Shown here one piece after another: positions 16,949 to 25,566 of a DNA stretch of 64,000 nt. The stretch spans positions 33,287 to 97,286 of the forward strand of contig JBGCDH010000025.1 in the NCBI GenBank assembly GCA_045105235.1, read 5' to 3'. The notes beneath the pieces are model-generated. The model did not search any database. It was not told where the DNA came from and saw only the letters and a program-made list of their open reading frames with translations. A program made the position numbers and the translations under genes. The DNA comes from GCA-2684655 sp045105235 (GTDB lineage Bacteria; Planctomycetota; UBA1135; UBA2386). How positions within the stretch are numbered: the stretch's first letter is position 1; each line of letters begins with the position of its first letter.

Positions 16949-19000
16949 TTAGCCGGCGACTGCGACGCGCTGGGTCGTTTCGACCTTCTTGGCGGCGGAC
17001 GTTTCCTGGTAGCTCAGGACCGCGGCATTGGGAATGACGCCGGCGACAGCTTCCGCGAGGAAGGGGCGCAAGCTGGCTCGTGTGACGAGCACGGGGTCAC
17101 GGCCTTCGCGGGCCATCGTCGAGAGTGCTTCGGCGGTGCTGTCGACAAACTTGCCGAGGAAGCCCTGCGGTAGGTTGGAAACGCCGTCGTTGCCCGCCAG
17201 CGCTTCCGCCAGGTTGCGTTCCAGGTCGGGATCCAAGAACACGGCATGCAGAACCCCGGTTGGGTCGAGGTGCGGCTCGCAGATGGTTCGCGACAGCTTG
17301 GAGCGAACGTGCTCGGTGAGTTGTCGCGGCTCTTTGGTGTCGGTGATCGCGTCGGCGAGGGATTCTAGGATCATCTGCAGGTTGCGGATCGGCACGCCCT
17401 CACGCAGCAGGTTGGCCAAGATGCGCTGCACTTGGCCTAGCGACATTTGGTTGGGGACAAGCTCTTCAACGACGGCCGGGGCTTGTTCCTTGAGGTTGTC
17501 GACGAGTGCCTTGACGTCGTCACGCGAGAGCAACTCGCCGCAGATCGTCTTCAGGGTTTCGGTCAGGTGTGTGATCAAGACCGAGGCGGCATCGATGACC
17601 GTGTAGCCGAGCAGCTCGGCGCGGTCTTTGTCGCCTTCTTGGATCCAACGTGCCGGCAGGCCGAACGCGGGCTCGATCGTCTCGACACCGTCGATCGGCT
17701 GAGCGGTGCCGCTCGGGTCCATCGCCAGGTAGCAGCCGGCACGGAGCTCGCCGCGCGCAATCTCTTGGCCGCCGAGAAGCACACGGTAGACGTTTGGTTC
17801 AAGCTGCACGTTGTCGCGCACACGGATCGGCGGCACGACGATGCCAAGCGAGGTCGCGAACTGACGTCGCAGGGATCGAATGTGATCCAGCAGCCCGCCG
17901 TGCTGGCCTTGCTCGACGAGGCTGATGAGTCGGTAGCCAATCTCAATTCCGAGTCGATCGATCGCGAGGAGGTCTTCGACGGGCGACTCTTCGGGGGTTT
18001 GCGCTTCTTCCGCTTCGGCGGCGACGCGGGCCTCGTCTTGGCTTGCCTCTTCGCTCTTGCGTTCGTTGGCGCTGGCTACGATCAGCAGGGTTGTAGCAAC
18101 GCCGCAGAATAGCAGTGTCGGCATGCCCGGCAGCAGCGACATCAAGACCAGGATGACGGCGACGATGCGGACCACGCGGCCATTGCGAAAGATCTGGTCG
18201 CCGATCTCTTGTCCTAGCGCTGCTTCACTTGCGCCCTTGGTTACCAGGATGCCGGCCGATGTGGAGACCAGCAGCGCCGGGATCTGGGCGACGAGCCCGT
18301 CACCAATCGTCAAGATCGTGTATTTCGTGAAGGCCTGATCCAGCGACATGTTGGCGTAGACCATGGCCAGCACGAGGCCGCCGGCGATGTTGATGCCGGT
18401 GATGATCAGGCCGGCGACAGCGTCGCCCCGCACGAATTTTCCGGCACCATCCATGGCGCCGTGAAACTCCATTTCGGAGGTGAGCGCGGTGCGGCGCCGT
18501 TTGGCCTCTTCGCTGTCGATCAAGCCGGCGGACAGGTCCGCGTCGATCGACATCTGCTTGCCGGGTAGAGAGTCGAGCGCGAACCTCGCGGCAACTTCAC
18601 TGATCCTGTTTTGGCCCTTGGTGATCACGATGAACTGGATCACGATCAGGACCAAGAAGATCACGATGCCGACGACCGGATTGCCGCCGACGACGAAGCT
18701 GCCAAAAACGCGGATGACGCTGCCGGCGTCGCCTTCTAGCAAGATCAGACGCGTCGATGAGACGTTGAGGGCAAGCCGGAACAGCGCCGTGAATAGCAGC
18801 ACGCTCGGGAAGGTGCTGAACTCGACCGGTCGATTGGAGTTGAGCACCGCCATCAGGATCAGCAGGCTGATCGTGATGTTGAGGCACAACATCGCATCGA
18901 GCATGAGCGGCGGCATCGGGATCAACATCACCGCCAGGATGGCGAGGAAGAAGATCGCGAGCAGGCTGTTCTGTTGCTCCTTGTTGGCTTTGTCGGTCAT
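16949..19000 (-). CDS. flhA: Flagellar type III export gate protein FlhA
   Basis: 683 residues, typical length. The N-terminal ~320 residues hold about eight membrane helices, with the FHIPEP-family signature region (EFHGAMDGAGKFVRGDAVAGLIITGINIAGGL) in the first cytoplasmic loop; the Asp and Arg used in proton-coupled export are in conserved places. The C-terminal half is the nonameric cytoplasmic ring (EIGYRLISLVEQGQHGGLLDHIRSLRRQFATSLGIVVPPIRVRDN is the family block) that receives chaperone-substrate pairs. It lies 38 bp downstream of flhB in the fliO-flhG run. Confidence 0.95.
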   Translation of the reverse strand: MTDKANKEQQNSLLAIFFLAILAVMLIPMPPLMLDAMLCLNITISLLILMAVLNSNRPVEFSTFPSVLLFTALFRLALNVSSTRLILLEGDAGSVIRVFGSFVVGGNPVVGIVIFLVLIVIQFIVITKGQNRISEVAARFALDSLPGKQMSIDADLSAGLIDSEEAKRRRTALTSEMEFHGAMDGAGKFVRGDAVAGLIITGINIAGGLVLAMVYANMSLDQAFTKYTILTIGDGLVAQIPALLVSTSAGILVTKGASEAALGQEIGDQIFRNGRVVRIVAVILVLMSLLPGMPTLLFCGVATTLLIVASANERKSEEASQDEARVAAEAEEAQTPEESPVEDLLAIDRLGIEIGYRLISLVEQGQHGGLLDHIRSLRRQFATSLGIVVPPIRVRDNVQLEPNVYRVLLGGQEIARGELRAGCYLAMDPSGTAQPIDGVETIEPAFGLPARWIQEGDKDRAELLGYTVIDAASVLITHLTETLKTICGELLSRDDVKALVDNLKEQAPAVVEELVPNQMSLGQVQRILANLLREGVPIRNLQMILESLADAITDTKEPRQLTEHVRSKLSRTICEPHLDPTGVLHAVFLDPDLERNLAEALAGNDGVSNLPQGFLGKFVDSTAEALSTMAREGRDPVLVTRASLRPFLAEAVAGVIPNAAVLSYQETSAAKKVETTQRVAVAG

Positions 19001-19038
19001 CGTGTTGGTTGTGGGTTGTGGCGGCGACGCTTAGCGCG

Positions 19039-20115
19039 CTACGCCGTACGACCCTTCATCCGGTAGACGTGGCTCAGGACGGTGGCGACGGCCTGGTAAA
19101 ACTTCTCGGGCACGGTTTGCCCGATCTTGGCGGCTCGATAGAGCGCGCGTGTTAGCGGTGGGTCTTCCATCAGAGGCACATCGTGCTCGCGTGCGATCTC
19201 GCGGATGCGCATCGCAATGTCGTCCACTCCCTTGGCCACGATGATCGGCGCGGAGTCGCGGCTGCGGTCGTAGCGCAGGGCGACGGAGTAGTGCGTCGGG
19301 TTGGTCAGGATGACATCGGCGCGCGGGATCTCAGCCATCATCCGCTGCTTCAGGATGTCGTTGCGCGCGCCTCGCTGGCGAGCCTTCATGGTGGGGTCGC
19401 CTTCGCTGCGCTTGCGCTCGTCTTCGACCTCTTGCTTGCTCATCATGTTGCGCTTCGTGAACTGGTAGCGCTGCCAGGCAAAGTCGACGGCAGCGATGCT
19501 GGTGACGACGGCGCCGATCCAGAGCAGCAGCGTCAATGCGAGGCTGCCGATCTCGGCCGCGGCTCTGGCGAACTGCTGCTCGTGGAGGCGCAGCAACACG
19601 GGCAGCCGGTCGGCAAGCACGTAGTAGAGGACCGACAGGATGATCGTCAGCTTGACGACGGCGAACACGGTTCGCATCAGCGACTGCGGGCTGAAGACGC
19701 GCTTGAAATTGGTGAAAGGGTTGAGCTTTTCGGGCTTCAGCTTGAGCACTTCGCGAGAGATCTTGATGCCGATCTGGCCGTAGCCGAGCAGTGCGGTCGC
19801 GGCGACGAGCACGAGCATCAGTGTGGCTACGGGCGGAAAGACCGTCATGACGGCGTTGCTGAGTTCACGGCAGACGCCGCCGACCGCGGTTAGCTCACGG
19901 TCGCTGAGGTCGACGGTTAGGCCGGTGCGCAGCACCTTGCTAAGAGAGTCAACAAGCCAGCGGCCGATCCACATCAGCATCACAGCGGCGATGAACAGCA
20001 CGCCGCCCTGTACGAGTTCTTTCGAAAGCGGTGTGTCACCCTTGTTGCGCACTTCCGAGAGACGCCCAGGCGTGGGCTTTTCCGTCTTGCCGCTGTCGTC
20101 GCCGAACATTCCCAT
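19039..20115 (-). CDS. flhB: Flagellar export switch protein FlhB
   Basis: 358 residues. Opens with EKPTPGRLSEVRNKGDTPLSKEL, the family start. Four membrane helices follow, then the cytoplasmic domain with the autocleavage site NPTH at about residues 272-275 (ILTNPTHYSVALRYD). Cleavage there switches export specificity from rod-hook to filament substrates. The rest (APIIVAKGVDDIAMRIREIAREHDVPLMEDPPLTRALY) is standard. Gene order fliR-flhB-flhA with small gaps indicates a single operon. Confidence 0.95.
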   Translation of the reverse strand: MGMFGDDSGKTEKPTPGRLSEVRNKGDTPLSKELVQGGVLFIAAVMLMWIGRWLVDSLSKVLRTGLTVDLSDRELTAVGGVCRELSNAVMTVFPPVATLMLVLVAATALLGYGQIGIKISREVLKLKPEKLNPFTNFKRVFSPQSLMRTVFAVVKLTIILSVLYYVLADRLPVLLRLHEQQFARAAAEIGSLALTLLLWIGAVVTSIAAVDFAWQRYQFTKRNMMSKQEVEDERKRSEGDPTMKARQRGARNDILKQRMMAEIPRADVILTNPTHYSVALRYDRSRDSAPIIVAKGVDDIAMRIREIAREHDVPLMEDPPLTRALYRAAKIGQTVPEKFYQAVATVLSHVYRMKGRTA

Positions 20116-20129
20116 GGTTCAGTGCGGTC

Positions 20130-20897
20130 CTATTGCGGAAACATGGCCGCAGCGCGGTCGAGGATTCCGATGAAGGTCTCGATCAAGAAGGGTGTGCCTT
20201 CGACCAAGAACAGGGAGAGCCCAGCGAGTGCGAGCACGATTCGGATCGCGAAGCCGAACTCCATCAGGTTGATCGCGGGCACGGCGCGCCCCAGCAAAAC
20301 GAGCCCTGCCGAGACGAGCATCATGGTGCCCATGATCGGGAACGAGTACTGCAGCGCGAGCTGGACGCTGCCGCCGACCAGGGCTGTGATACCGGCCCAG
20401 ATCGGCTCGAGGTCGAAGGGCTCGCCGACGCGACAAGAATCGAAGGTGGTCATCAGCACGCGCAGTGCATCGTGATGCAGGTCGAGATGCAGGATGAGCA
20501 GGAAGCCAAACACCTGCAGCAGCTGCGAGATGACGGTGCCATTGACGCCCGTCTCAGGGTTCATCGTTCGTGCCAGCGAGAAGCCCATTTCTGAGCTGAT
20601 GACTTCGCCTGCAGAGACAAGCATGGAAGTCATCGTGCTAAGGGCAAAGCCGAGCGCGAAGCCAATGACGGCTTCGCGCAGGGCCATGACGCCAAGTTCG
20701 ATCAGCTTCGTCGGGGTCTCGATGCTCTGATCGCCAATCCACCAGAACACCGAGCCGAGCGCTGTTGACAGCACGAGGCGGAGAATCATGGAATCACGCT
20801 GCTGGCCGAATAGGGGCAGTACGGCGAAGAACGCGCCGACCCGCACAACGTGCAGGAAGAGCGATGTCGCGTAGTCTTCGAACAGCAGGAACTCCAT
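20130..20897 (-). CDS. fliR: Flagellar export apparatus protein FliR
   Basis: 255 residues, polytopic membrane protein of usual length. Recognisable FliR segments include FLHVVRVGAFFAVLPLFGQ, EAVIGFALGFALSTMTSMLVSAGEVISSEMGFSLARTMNPETG and the C-terminal NLMEFGFAIRIVLALAGLSLFL. With FliP and FliQ it builds the helical export gate in the MS ring. It lies between fliQ (25-bp gap) and flhB (14-bp gap). Confidence 0.93.
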   Translation of the reverse strand: MEFLLFEDYATSLFLHVVRVGAFFAVLPLFGQQRDSMILRLVLSTALGSVFWWIGDQSIETPTKLIELGVMALREAVIGFALGFALSTMTSMLVSAGEVISSEMGFSLARTMNPETGVNGTVISQLLQVFGFLLILHLDLHHDALRVLMTTFDSCRVGEPFDLEPIWAGITALVGGSVQLALQYSFPIMGTMMLVSAGLVLLGRAVPAINLMEFGFAIRIVLALAGLSLFLVEGTPFLIETFIGILDRAAAMFPQ

Positions 20898-20921
20898 AGC
20901 GGGCGGGTCGTGCTCCTATGG

Positions 20922-21197
20922 TCAGCCGGCGTGGCCAAAGGCGGCCAAACTAGAAAACAGTGTGACCGTGTAGTCGTAGAGCGTGCCGAGGATCCACGGC
21001 ATCAGCAGCACGATGGTCGCAACGACAGCCAGCATCTTTGGCACGATCGTCAGCGTCTGCTCTTGCAGCGACGTGACGGTCTGAAAGAGGCTGACCATCA
21101 AGCCAACGCACATGCCGACGACGAGTGCAGGTGCGCAGATCATCAGCGCGGTCAACAGTGTCGACTTAGCGAGGTCTAAGAGGGTTTCGTGTCCCAT
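20922..21197 (-). CDS. fliQ: Flagellar export apparatus protein FliQ
   Basis: 91 residues, the normal FliQ size, with two membrane helices in a hairpin (about 16-38 and 52-72; TALMICAPALVVGMCVGLMVSLFQTVTSLQEQTLTIVPKMLAVVATIVLLMPWI). The frame is open back to 21350, but that would be inside fliP with a non-FliQ sequence; the ATG at 21197 gives the family start (MGHETLLDLAKSTLL) and a 22-bp gap to fliP. Confidence 0.94.
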   Translation of the reverse strand: MGHETLLDLAKSTLLTALMICAPALVVGMCVGLMVSLFQTVTSLQEQTLTIVPKMLAVVATIVLLMPWILGTLYDYTVTLFSSLAAFGHAG

Positions 21198-21219
21198 GGT
21201 TCGTTGGCGTTGGTTGCGG

Positions 21220-22113
21220 CTAGGTCGTGACGAAACTCTCAGCGAGCGATGCGACGACGAGGTCCCAGCCGCCAACAAGAATGAACAGCAGCAGCTTGAG
21301 CGGTGTGGAGACGACGACGGGCGGCAGGCTGAACATGCCCATCGAGACAAGGATGGAGCTGATCACCAAGTCGATGACGACGAATGGCAGGAACAGCACG
21401 AAGCCCATCTGGAAAGCGGTTTTGATCTCCGACAGGATGAAAGCCGGGACGGTGACGTGAAACGGCGTCTCTAGAGCGGTCTCGGGGGATTCCGTTTGGC
21501 TGAGCTCGAGGATCAGCGCGACGTCGGCTTCGCGCGTTTGCGCGAGCATGAAACGGTTCATGCGGTCGGTGGCGAAGCCGGCCGCGGTGCGCCAATCAAT
21601 CTGGTCTTCGACGTAGGGCAGATAGGCCTGTTCGTACACGTCGCTCACGACTGGCTTCATGATGAAGACGGTCATGAACAGCGCGAAGCCGGTGGTGATC
21701 ATCGCTGGCGGCAGGTCCTGCATGGACATGGCGCGTTTCAAGAACGACAGCACAACGACGATCCGCGTGAAGCAGGTCATCGTCATGATCAGGGCGGGTG
21801 CCATCGTCAACAGCGTCATCAGCAAGACGATCTCGAGAGCTGTCCCGAGACGTTGTTTGCCGTCGCCCGAGGCGATTTGCAGCGTCAAGCCGGCTGGGCT
21901 GGTGGGGGCGCCTGGATCTTGTGGGCCGGCGACGGTCTTGCTGTTGGCTGGCGCTGCGTTGTCGGTCGCCAAGCCACTGTCCGTCGCAGCGGGTTGTGTG
22001 CCGATCAGCGGTGCCTGCGCGGCTGCGGATGCGCCGACGCCGGCGAGGACTCCGAGCACGATGAGGGTCAGAGCGAACGCTCGGCAAATGTGTGTCGTGA
22101 TGCTGCGCATCAT
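21220..22113 (-). CDS. fliP: Flagellar export apparatus protein FliP
   Basis: 297 residues with a cleavable signal peptide (ends near ASAAAQA), as is usual for FliP. After a low-complexity periplasmic segment (residues ~35-85) the family core starts: IVLLMTLLTMAPALIMTMTCFTRIVVVLSFLKRAM is the first helix block, FMTVFIMKPV the second, and AFQMGFVLFLPFVVIDLVISSILVSMGMFSLPPVVVSTPLKLLLFILVGGWDLVV the conserved C-terminal pair. It overlaps fliO by an ATGA. Confidence 0.95.
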   Translation of the reverse strand: MMRSITTHICRAFALTLIVLGVLAGVGASAAAQAPLIGTQPAATDSGLATDNAAPANSKTVAGPQDPGAPTSPAGLTLQIASGDGKQRLGTALEIVLLMTLLTMAPALIMTMTCFTRIVVVLSFLKRAMSMQDLPPAMITTGFALFMTVFIMKPVVSDVYEQAYLPYVEDQIDWRTAAGFATDRMNRFMLAQTREADVALILELSQTESPETALETPFHVTVPAFILSEIKTAFQMGFVLFLPFVVIDLVISSILVSMGMFSLPPVVVSTPLKLLLFILVGGWDLVVASLAESFVTT

Positions 22114-22871
22114 CGTCCTGCCTTTTCCAGGAGTGACCGGAAGTCGTTCAGGCTGGCGCGCTGCGACTTGGGAACGCCGGCGCCGTCGGCTAGACCGGTG
22201 GCGGTATCTTGGCGCGCACTCGCGGATTGGGAGGCTGTCGGAGGTCGCGGGATCAGCAGGTTCTTGGGAACGGCGCCGTCCTCGACTACGTCGAGCGACG
22301 CGCCCACGCTGCCGGTGGCTGCGGAGCTGTCACCGCGCGCCAAGACCGTCGCCTCATCGCTGCGCCGTTCGGGCAACCCGCCGCGGTCCAGCAGGGTTAG
22401 ACCCTTGTCGCCTTCGCCGATGAGCAGGATGCGATCCTCAAACTCAATGGCGTGCACAGCTTGCTTGGCGGATAGCCGGATCGTCTGTCGCAGGGATGCG
22501 AGAGATTGGTTGCCACCACCGGGGCGAATGCCTGATCGCAGCTTTTTCAGCACGAGCAGTCCGCCGGCGCCAAGCAGCAAGACGCCGACAAACGCGCTGG
22601 CCATTTGCAGCATGTCTGGCGATCGCGGAACGAGGGTGCCGAGGCGGCTCGGTGGCCGTTCCGGGTTGTCCTGCGTTTTGCCGTCGGTGCGGCGGGAGGG
22701 GCGGTTGCCGCCATCCGCGTTGGAATCGGGGTTGGCGGGTGGGTTCGCGACAGGGCTGGACTCGCGAATCTGCGCTTCCTTCTCGGTGCTGCCGCCAAGC
22801 GTTAGCGGACCGAGAACAAGCATGGCGCCGACGATCGGGGGGATCGCTAGCCACTTTGGAATGGACTTCAT
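22110..22871 (-). CDS. fliO: Putative FliO, flagellar export accessory protein
   Basis: 253 residues from ATG 22871, preceded by GAGAGAGG as ribosome site. N-terminal signal-anchor or signal peptide (IPPIVGAMLVLGPLTLGG), a disordered Pro/Arg/Asp-rich segment (~30-75), one membrane helix at about 88-108 (MLQMASAFVGVLLLGAGGLLVLKKL) and a cytoplasmic beta domain (LRQTIRLSAKQAVHAIEFEDRILLIGEGDKGLTLLDRG) that matches the FliO C-terminal pattern of short SH3-like strands. The long tail beyond is not conserved. Its place as the first gene before fliP is the classic fliO position. Confidence 0.8.
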   Translation of the reverse strand: MKSIPKWLAIPPIVGAMLVLGPLTLGGSTEKEAQIRESSPVANPPANPDSNADGGNRPSRRTDGKTQDNPERPPSRLGTLVPRSPDMLQMASAFVGVLLLGAGGLLVLKKLRSGIRPGGGNQSLASLRQTIRLSAKQAVHAIEFEDRILLIGEGDKGLTLLDRGGLPERRSDEATVLARGDSSAATGSVGASLDVVEDGAVPKNLLIPRPPTASQSASARQDTATGLADGAGVPKSQRASLNDFRSLLEKAGR

Positions 22872-22898
22872 CTGGGGTACCTCTCTCGTCCCCCTAGA

Positions 22899-22915
22899 AG
22901 CACGTTCCGTGCCAA
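22899..22915 (-). promoter_or_regulatory. Sigma-54 (-24/-12) promoter upstream of fliO
   Basis: On the minus strand this reads TTGGCACGGAACGTGCT, compared with the sigma-54 consensus YTGGCACGRNNNTTGCW. It matches all but one of the defined positions and has the obligatory GG and GC ten bases apart. The expected start is about 17 bases before the fliO ATG. It is the best promoter match in the window and implies control by the NtrC-type activators at 48.2 and 56.2 kb or by relatives elsewhere. Confidence 0.75.
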
Positions 22916-23037
22916 GCGTGTTTCTACAACATATGGGTTGTTGGTCGTGCAAGCAGCGGATGAACACGCCGCGCGATCGCACACTTCGTCGTCATTGAGT
23001 ACGACAACTCGGCGAACATAGTGGATACCCTAATGAC

Positions 23038-23244
23038 GTGGTCGACCCTGCAATGGAGCACGTTCAGCATCGCGTCAACAACCTGTTGGGGACGATCGAG
23101 ATTCAGGCAGAAGTGGCTCGCACGCTGGGCACGGTGGCCGCCTACGAAGTGGCGATGGAGCACATCGTTCGATCTGCGCGACGCACGCGCGAGACGCTGC
23201 TGGCGGCCAACAAGAATGGCAAGCAGCAAGATTCTGGCTCCTAG
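23038..23244 (+). CDS. Small orphan protein with histidine-kinase-dimerisation-like motif
   Basis: 68 residues from a GTG start, alone on the plus strand between fliO and the CheC-like gene. HRVNNLLGTIEIQAEVA resembles the H-box of sensor kinases (H-x-x-N-N-L-L-G, then a polar heptad helix), and AYEVAMEHIVRSARRTRETLLAAN could be the second helix of a four-helix dimerisation domain. No ATP-binding domain follows. It may be a stand-alone phosphotransfer or dimerisation module. The stop overlaps the stop of the convergent CheC-like gene by 4 bp. It could also be chance, but the motif match and clean length favour a real gene. Confidence 0.5.
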   Translation: MVDPAMEHVQHRVNNLLGTIEIQAEVARTLGTVAAYEVAMEHIVRSARRTRETLLAANKNGKQQDSGS

Positions 23245-24356
23245 GTGTCCGCCCGTTCTTCTGGTGTGTCCGTGCCGTCGGGTGTGTCTTCCGGCTCTTC
23301 GGGCGACGGCGCGTCCGGGACCATGGGCTCGAGCTTTTGCGATAGCTGTGGTTCTTCGCAGGGGAAGCCGAGAATCGCGTCCGCGTTTGCCAAGAACGCC
23401 TGCGTGACTCGCTGGCGCGATGGGTGGCGAATCAACAGGACCACCTTTGTGCTCTTGGACAGCTCCTTGATTCGCAGGCACCAGTCAAACCGCCGGTCCT
23501 CGCCTGGCGGTATGTCGATTACGACGATCTGGTTTCGGTGAGCCGATGGATTCGGGATTTCGCCTCGGCCGTGCCGCCGCAGATCGAGTCCGACGCGGCG
23601 GCAGCTGCGGCGCAGGATGCGATAGCTGTCGCTCTGTACGATAAAGGCGGACAGCACCCCGCGGATGGGCGCTGCCGGTATCGTTTCTAAGACGGCGTCG
23701 TCGAAGCGTACGGCCTGTGTCGTCGCGGCGGGCGCGGCGTCAGAGACGTCGTCGACACCTTCGAGTGGGCCGCCGTTCCATTTCTCGGCGGTGTCCGCGT
23801 CGATGCACAGCATGCCGTTGGATTCGGGGAACTCGCCGACTTTCATTGTGAAAGACAGCGTGACGAAGCTCTCACCGTCGAGCAGATTGTCGATGTCGCC
23901 GGCGGGCCCGAGGGTGCCTTGGTCCTGCATCCGCAGGTCGAAGTTTTCCAGTCGTTCGCGCAGCGCGTTGGAGAAGCCGGAATAGAGCACGTTGCCGAGC
24001 TCGCCGAAGGCTTCGATGTCTTCGCCTTCGAGATTGCCGCTCTTGCGGCGCTGCGCGATGACGTCGTCTGGCGTCATCATCAGCAGGCCGGCCATCGTGA
24101 TGGCGTCTGGCATCTCGAACGCGGTCAGGCAGGATTTGCCTTCGTAGTCCTTGTCCATCGCGCCACGCGCGACGGCGAACTTACTCGAGATGGCATCGAG
24201 GATCGCTTGATCGTCTTGCAAGAGCAAGTCGCCGCGATGGACCTTGATGTCACGGCCGACGAGCGAGCTCAGAGTCTCGCCGATCGTCGCCACGGCAGTC
24301 GCAAGCAGGCTGCGAAGCTGCTTGTCGGTGCCTCGTTTTAGTGCGGTCGACACCAT
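23241..24356 (-). CDS. CheC/CheX-like protein fused to a degenerate receiver domain
   Basis: 371 residues. Residues ~1-200 follow the CheC/CheX/FliY fold: an E-x-x-N active-site motif occurs in EAFGELGNVLYSGFSNALRE (about residues 116-135), with a second helix block LTAFEMPDAITMAGLLMMTP. Family members dephosphorylate CheY-P. Residues ~235-345 look like a receiver domain: hydrophobic strands FIVQSD, QIVVIDIPPGEDRR with an Asp at the phosphoacceptor place, KVVLLIRHPS and ADAILGFPCEE, but the Lys of active receivers is missing and the acidic pair is reduced. A Glu/Asp/Pro-rich tail ends it. It lies 21 bp downstream of cheX. Confidence 0.72.
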   Translation of the reverse strand: MVSTALKRGTDKQLRSLLATAVATIGETLSSLVGRDIKVHRGDLLLQDDQAILDAISSKFAVARGAMDKDYEGKSCLTAFEMPDAITMAGLLMMTPDDVIAQRRKSGNLEGEDIEAFGELGNVLYSGFSNALRERLENFDLRMQDQGTLGPAGDIDNLLDGESFVTLSFTMKVGEFPESNGMLCIDADTAEKWNGGPLEGVDDVSDAAPAATTQAVRFDDAVLETIPAAPIRGVLSAFIVQSDSYRILRRSCRRVGLDLRRHGRGEIPNPSAHRNQIVVIDIPPGEDRRFDWCLRIKELSKSTKVVLLIRHPSRQRVTQAFLANADAILGFPCEEPQLSQKLEPMVPDAPSPEEPEDTPDGTDTPEERADT

Positions 24357-24377
24357 CGCGTGTGTCGGTGGGCCTCG

Positions 24378-24878
24378 CTATCCCTCGAAGTGAACGTCGA
24401 TTTCGACGGCCGCCTCGTCGAACTGCATACGGACGCCGGAGTGCACGGAGTCTGGAGACGCCGACTGCTGGCTGATGTTGCCGTTTTCGACGACGTGAGG
24501 AACGGCGAGCTCCATCTGGTTGCCGCCTTCGACCCACGCGTTTTTGAAGCCGCCAGAGATCATGTTGACGATCTCCCCGAAAGCGTCGGCGACTTCGCCA
24601 AAGTCGGTCATCTCCTCCGGCTCCATCATCATCATCTTGGCAGCCATGATGCTTGCCATCTGCTTGCTCGTGCGGACGACGAAGGAGCCTGTTTGCGTTC
24701 CTGTGAAGCCAAGCAGGCCGGTGACCTCTCGTGTCGCCGGATCTTGCTCCCCGGAGGAAGGTGCTTGTGAGGCAGGCTCAATAGATGTTGGCGTCAAGAA
24801 CACCATCGTCTCGAGAACCTCGGACGCGGCGTTCTTTAACGTTTCAACAAGATGGGGTGCAAGTGCGTTTTGGCCCAC
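24378..24878 (-). CDS. cheX: Chemotaxis phosphatase CheX-like protein
   Basis: 166 residues. EVLETMVFLTPTSI, GLLGFTGTQTGSFVVRTSKQMASIMAAKMMMMEPEEMTD and the catalytic E-x-x-N (AFGEIVNMISGGFKNAW) give the CheX/CheC pattern, with a single active-site motif as in CheX. The expected role is removal of phosphate from CheY-P. It is sandwiched between cheY upstream and the CheC-receiver fusion downstream in one minus-strand run. Assignment to CheX rather than CheC is by size and the single motif. Confidence 0.82.
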   Translation of the reverse strand: MGQNALAPHLVETLKNAASEVLETMVFLTPTSIEPASQAPSSGEQDPATREVTGLLGFTGTQTGSFVVRTSKQMASIMAAKMMMMEPEEMTDFGEVADAFGEIVNMISGGFKNAWVEGGNQMELAVPHVVENGNISQQSASPDSVHSGVRMQFDEAAVEIDVHFEG

Positions 24879-24930
24879 AGTGTGTCCTCGTCGTATTGGC
24901 GTTTACTCGGCCAGAAATGAGCGGTCGGCG

Positions 24931-25302
24931 CTACTTCAGCAGCGGACCGATGACTTCTTGGATCTTTTCTGGAGTGAACGGCTTTTTCAGATAGCCGTTG
25001 GCGCCGCGACTCATCGCTTCATTCACCACGTCTTCGCTGCCTTCCGTTGTGATCATCACAATGGGTGGAGGCGAGTCGACTTTGGCGGTGACCTCTTTGA
25101 CGAAGTCGAGCCCGTTCATGTTGGGCATGTTCACATCGGAGAGGATGAGGTCGAATTTCGCCCCCTCAACAGCCTTCATTCCCTCGACGCCGTCTCCGGC
25201 CTCCTGGAATTCAGCGTTTTCAATTCCAGCTTGGCGGATGCCGCGCATGATGATCTTCCGCATGGTGGCGGAGTCGTCGACGATCAGTACGTTTTTCGTC
25301 AT
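24931..25302 (-). CDS. cheY: Chemotaxis response regulator CheY
   Basis: 123 residues, a single receiver domain. Acidic pair in VLIVDDSATMRKII, phosphoacceptor Asp in LILSDVNMPNMNGLDF, Thr in VMITTEG and Lys in GYLKKPFTPEKI are all present. The alpha-4/beta-5 face (SRGANGYLKKPF) is CheY-like. The ATG at 25302 gives the family start MTKNVLIVDD; the frame stays open upstream without similarity. It is expected to bind the flagellar switch when phosphorylated, with cheX directly downstream to reset it. Confidence 0.9.
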   Translation of the reverse strand: MTKNVLIVDDSATMRKIIMRGIRQAGIENAEFQEAGDGVEGMKAVEGAKFDLILSDVNMPNMNGLDFVKEVTAKVDSPPPIVMITTEGSEDVVNEAMSRGANGYLKKPFTPEKIQEVIGPLLK

Positions 25303-25334
25303 GTTCCTCGTGTTAGCAGACCTGGGTGGCCTGA

Positions 25335-25342
25335 CTATCGGC
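25335..25342 (-). promoter_or_regulatory. Possible sigma-28 -10 element before cheY
   Basis: GCCGATAG on the minus strand, identical to the -10 of the fliA-operon site, about 33 bp before the cheY start. No good -35 TAAA/TCAA sits at 15-16 bases, so this is only a candidate. The rest of the 264-bp gap to the sigma gene (25303-25566) shows no gene. Confidence 0.35.
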
Positions 25343-25566
25343 AGGCGGGTCGCCTGCGAATGAGGAGAACTCTCGGGCTTTTGCCGGGCGCCAATGGCAT
25401 GGCGTCGACGGCGCTGCTCTCGCCGCACGATAGGTTGTGCCGGACGTTTCTGGTCGTGAGGCCGGCCGTTTCGTCCGTAGCCTCGCCCCGCGGTTTTCGA
25501 CCTTGGGGCGTCGTTTCAGCCTCGGATCGCCCGATTTGGTCCTAGGGCGAGAGGTCCCGGATCGCG

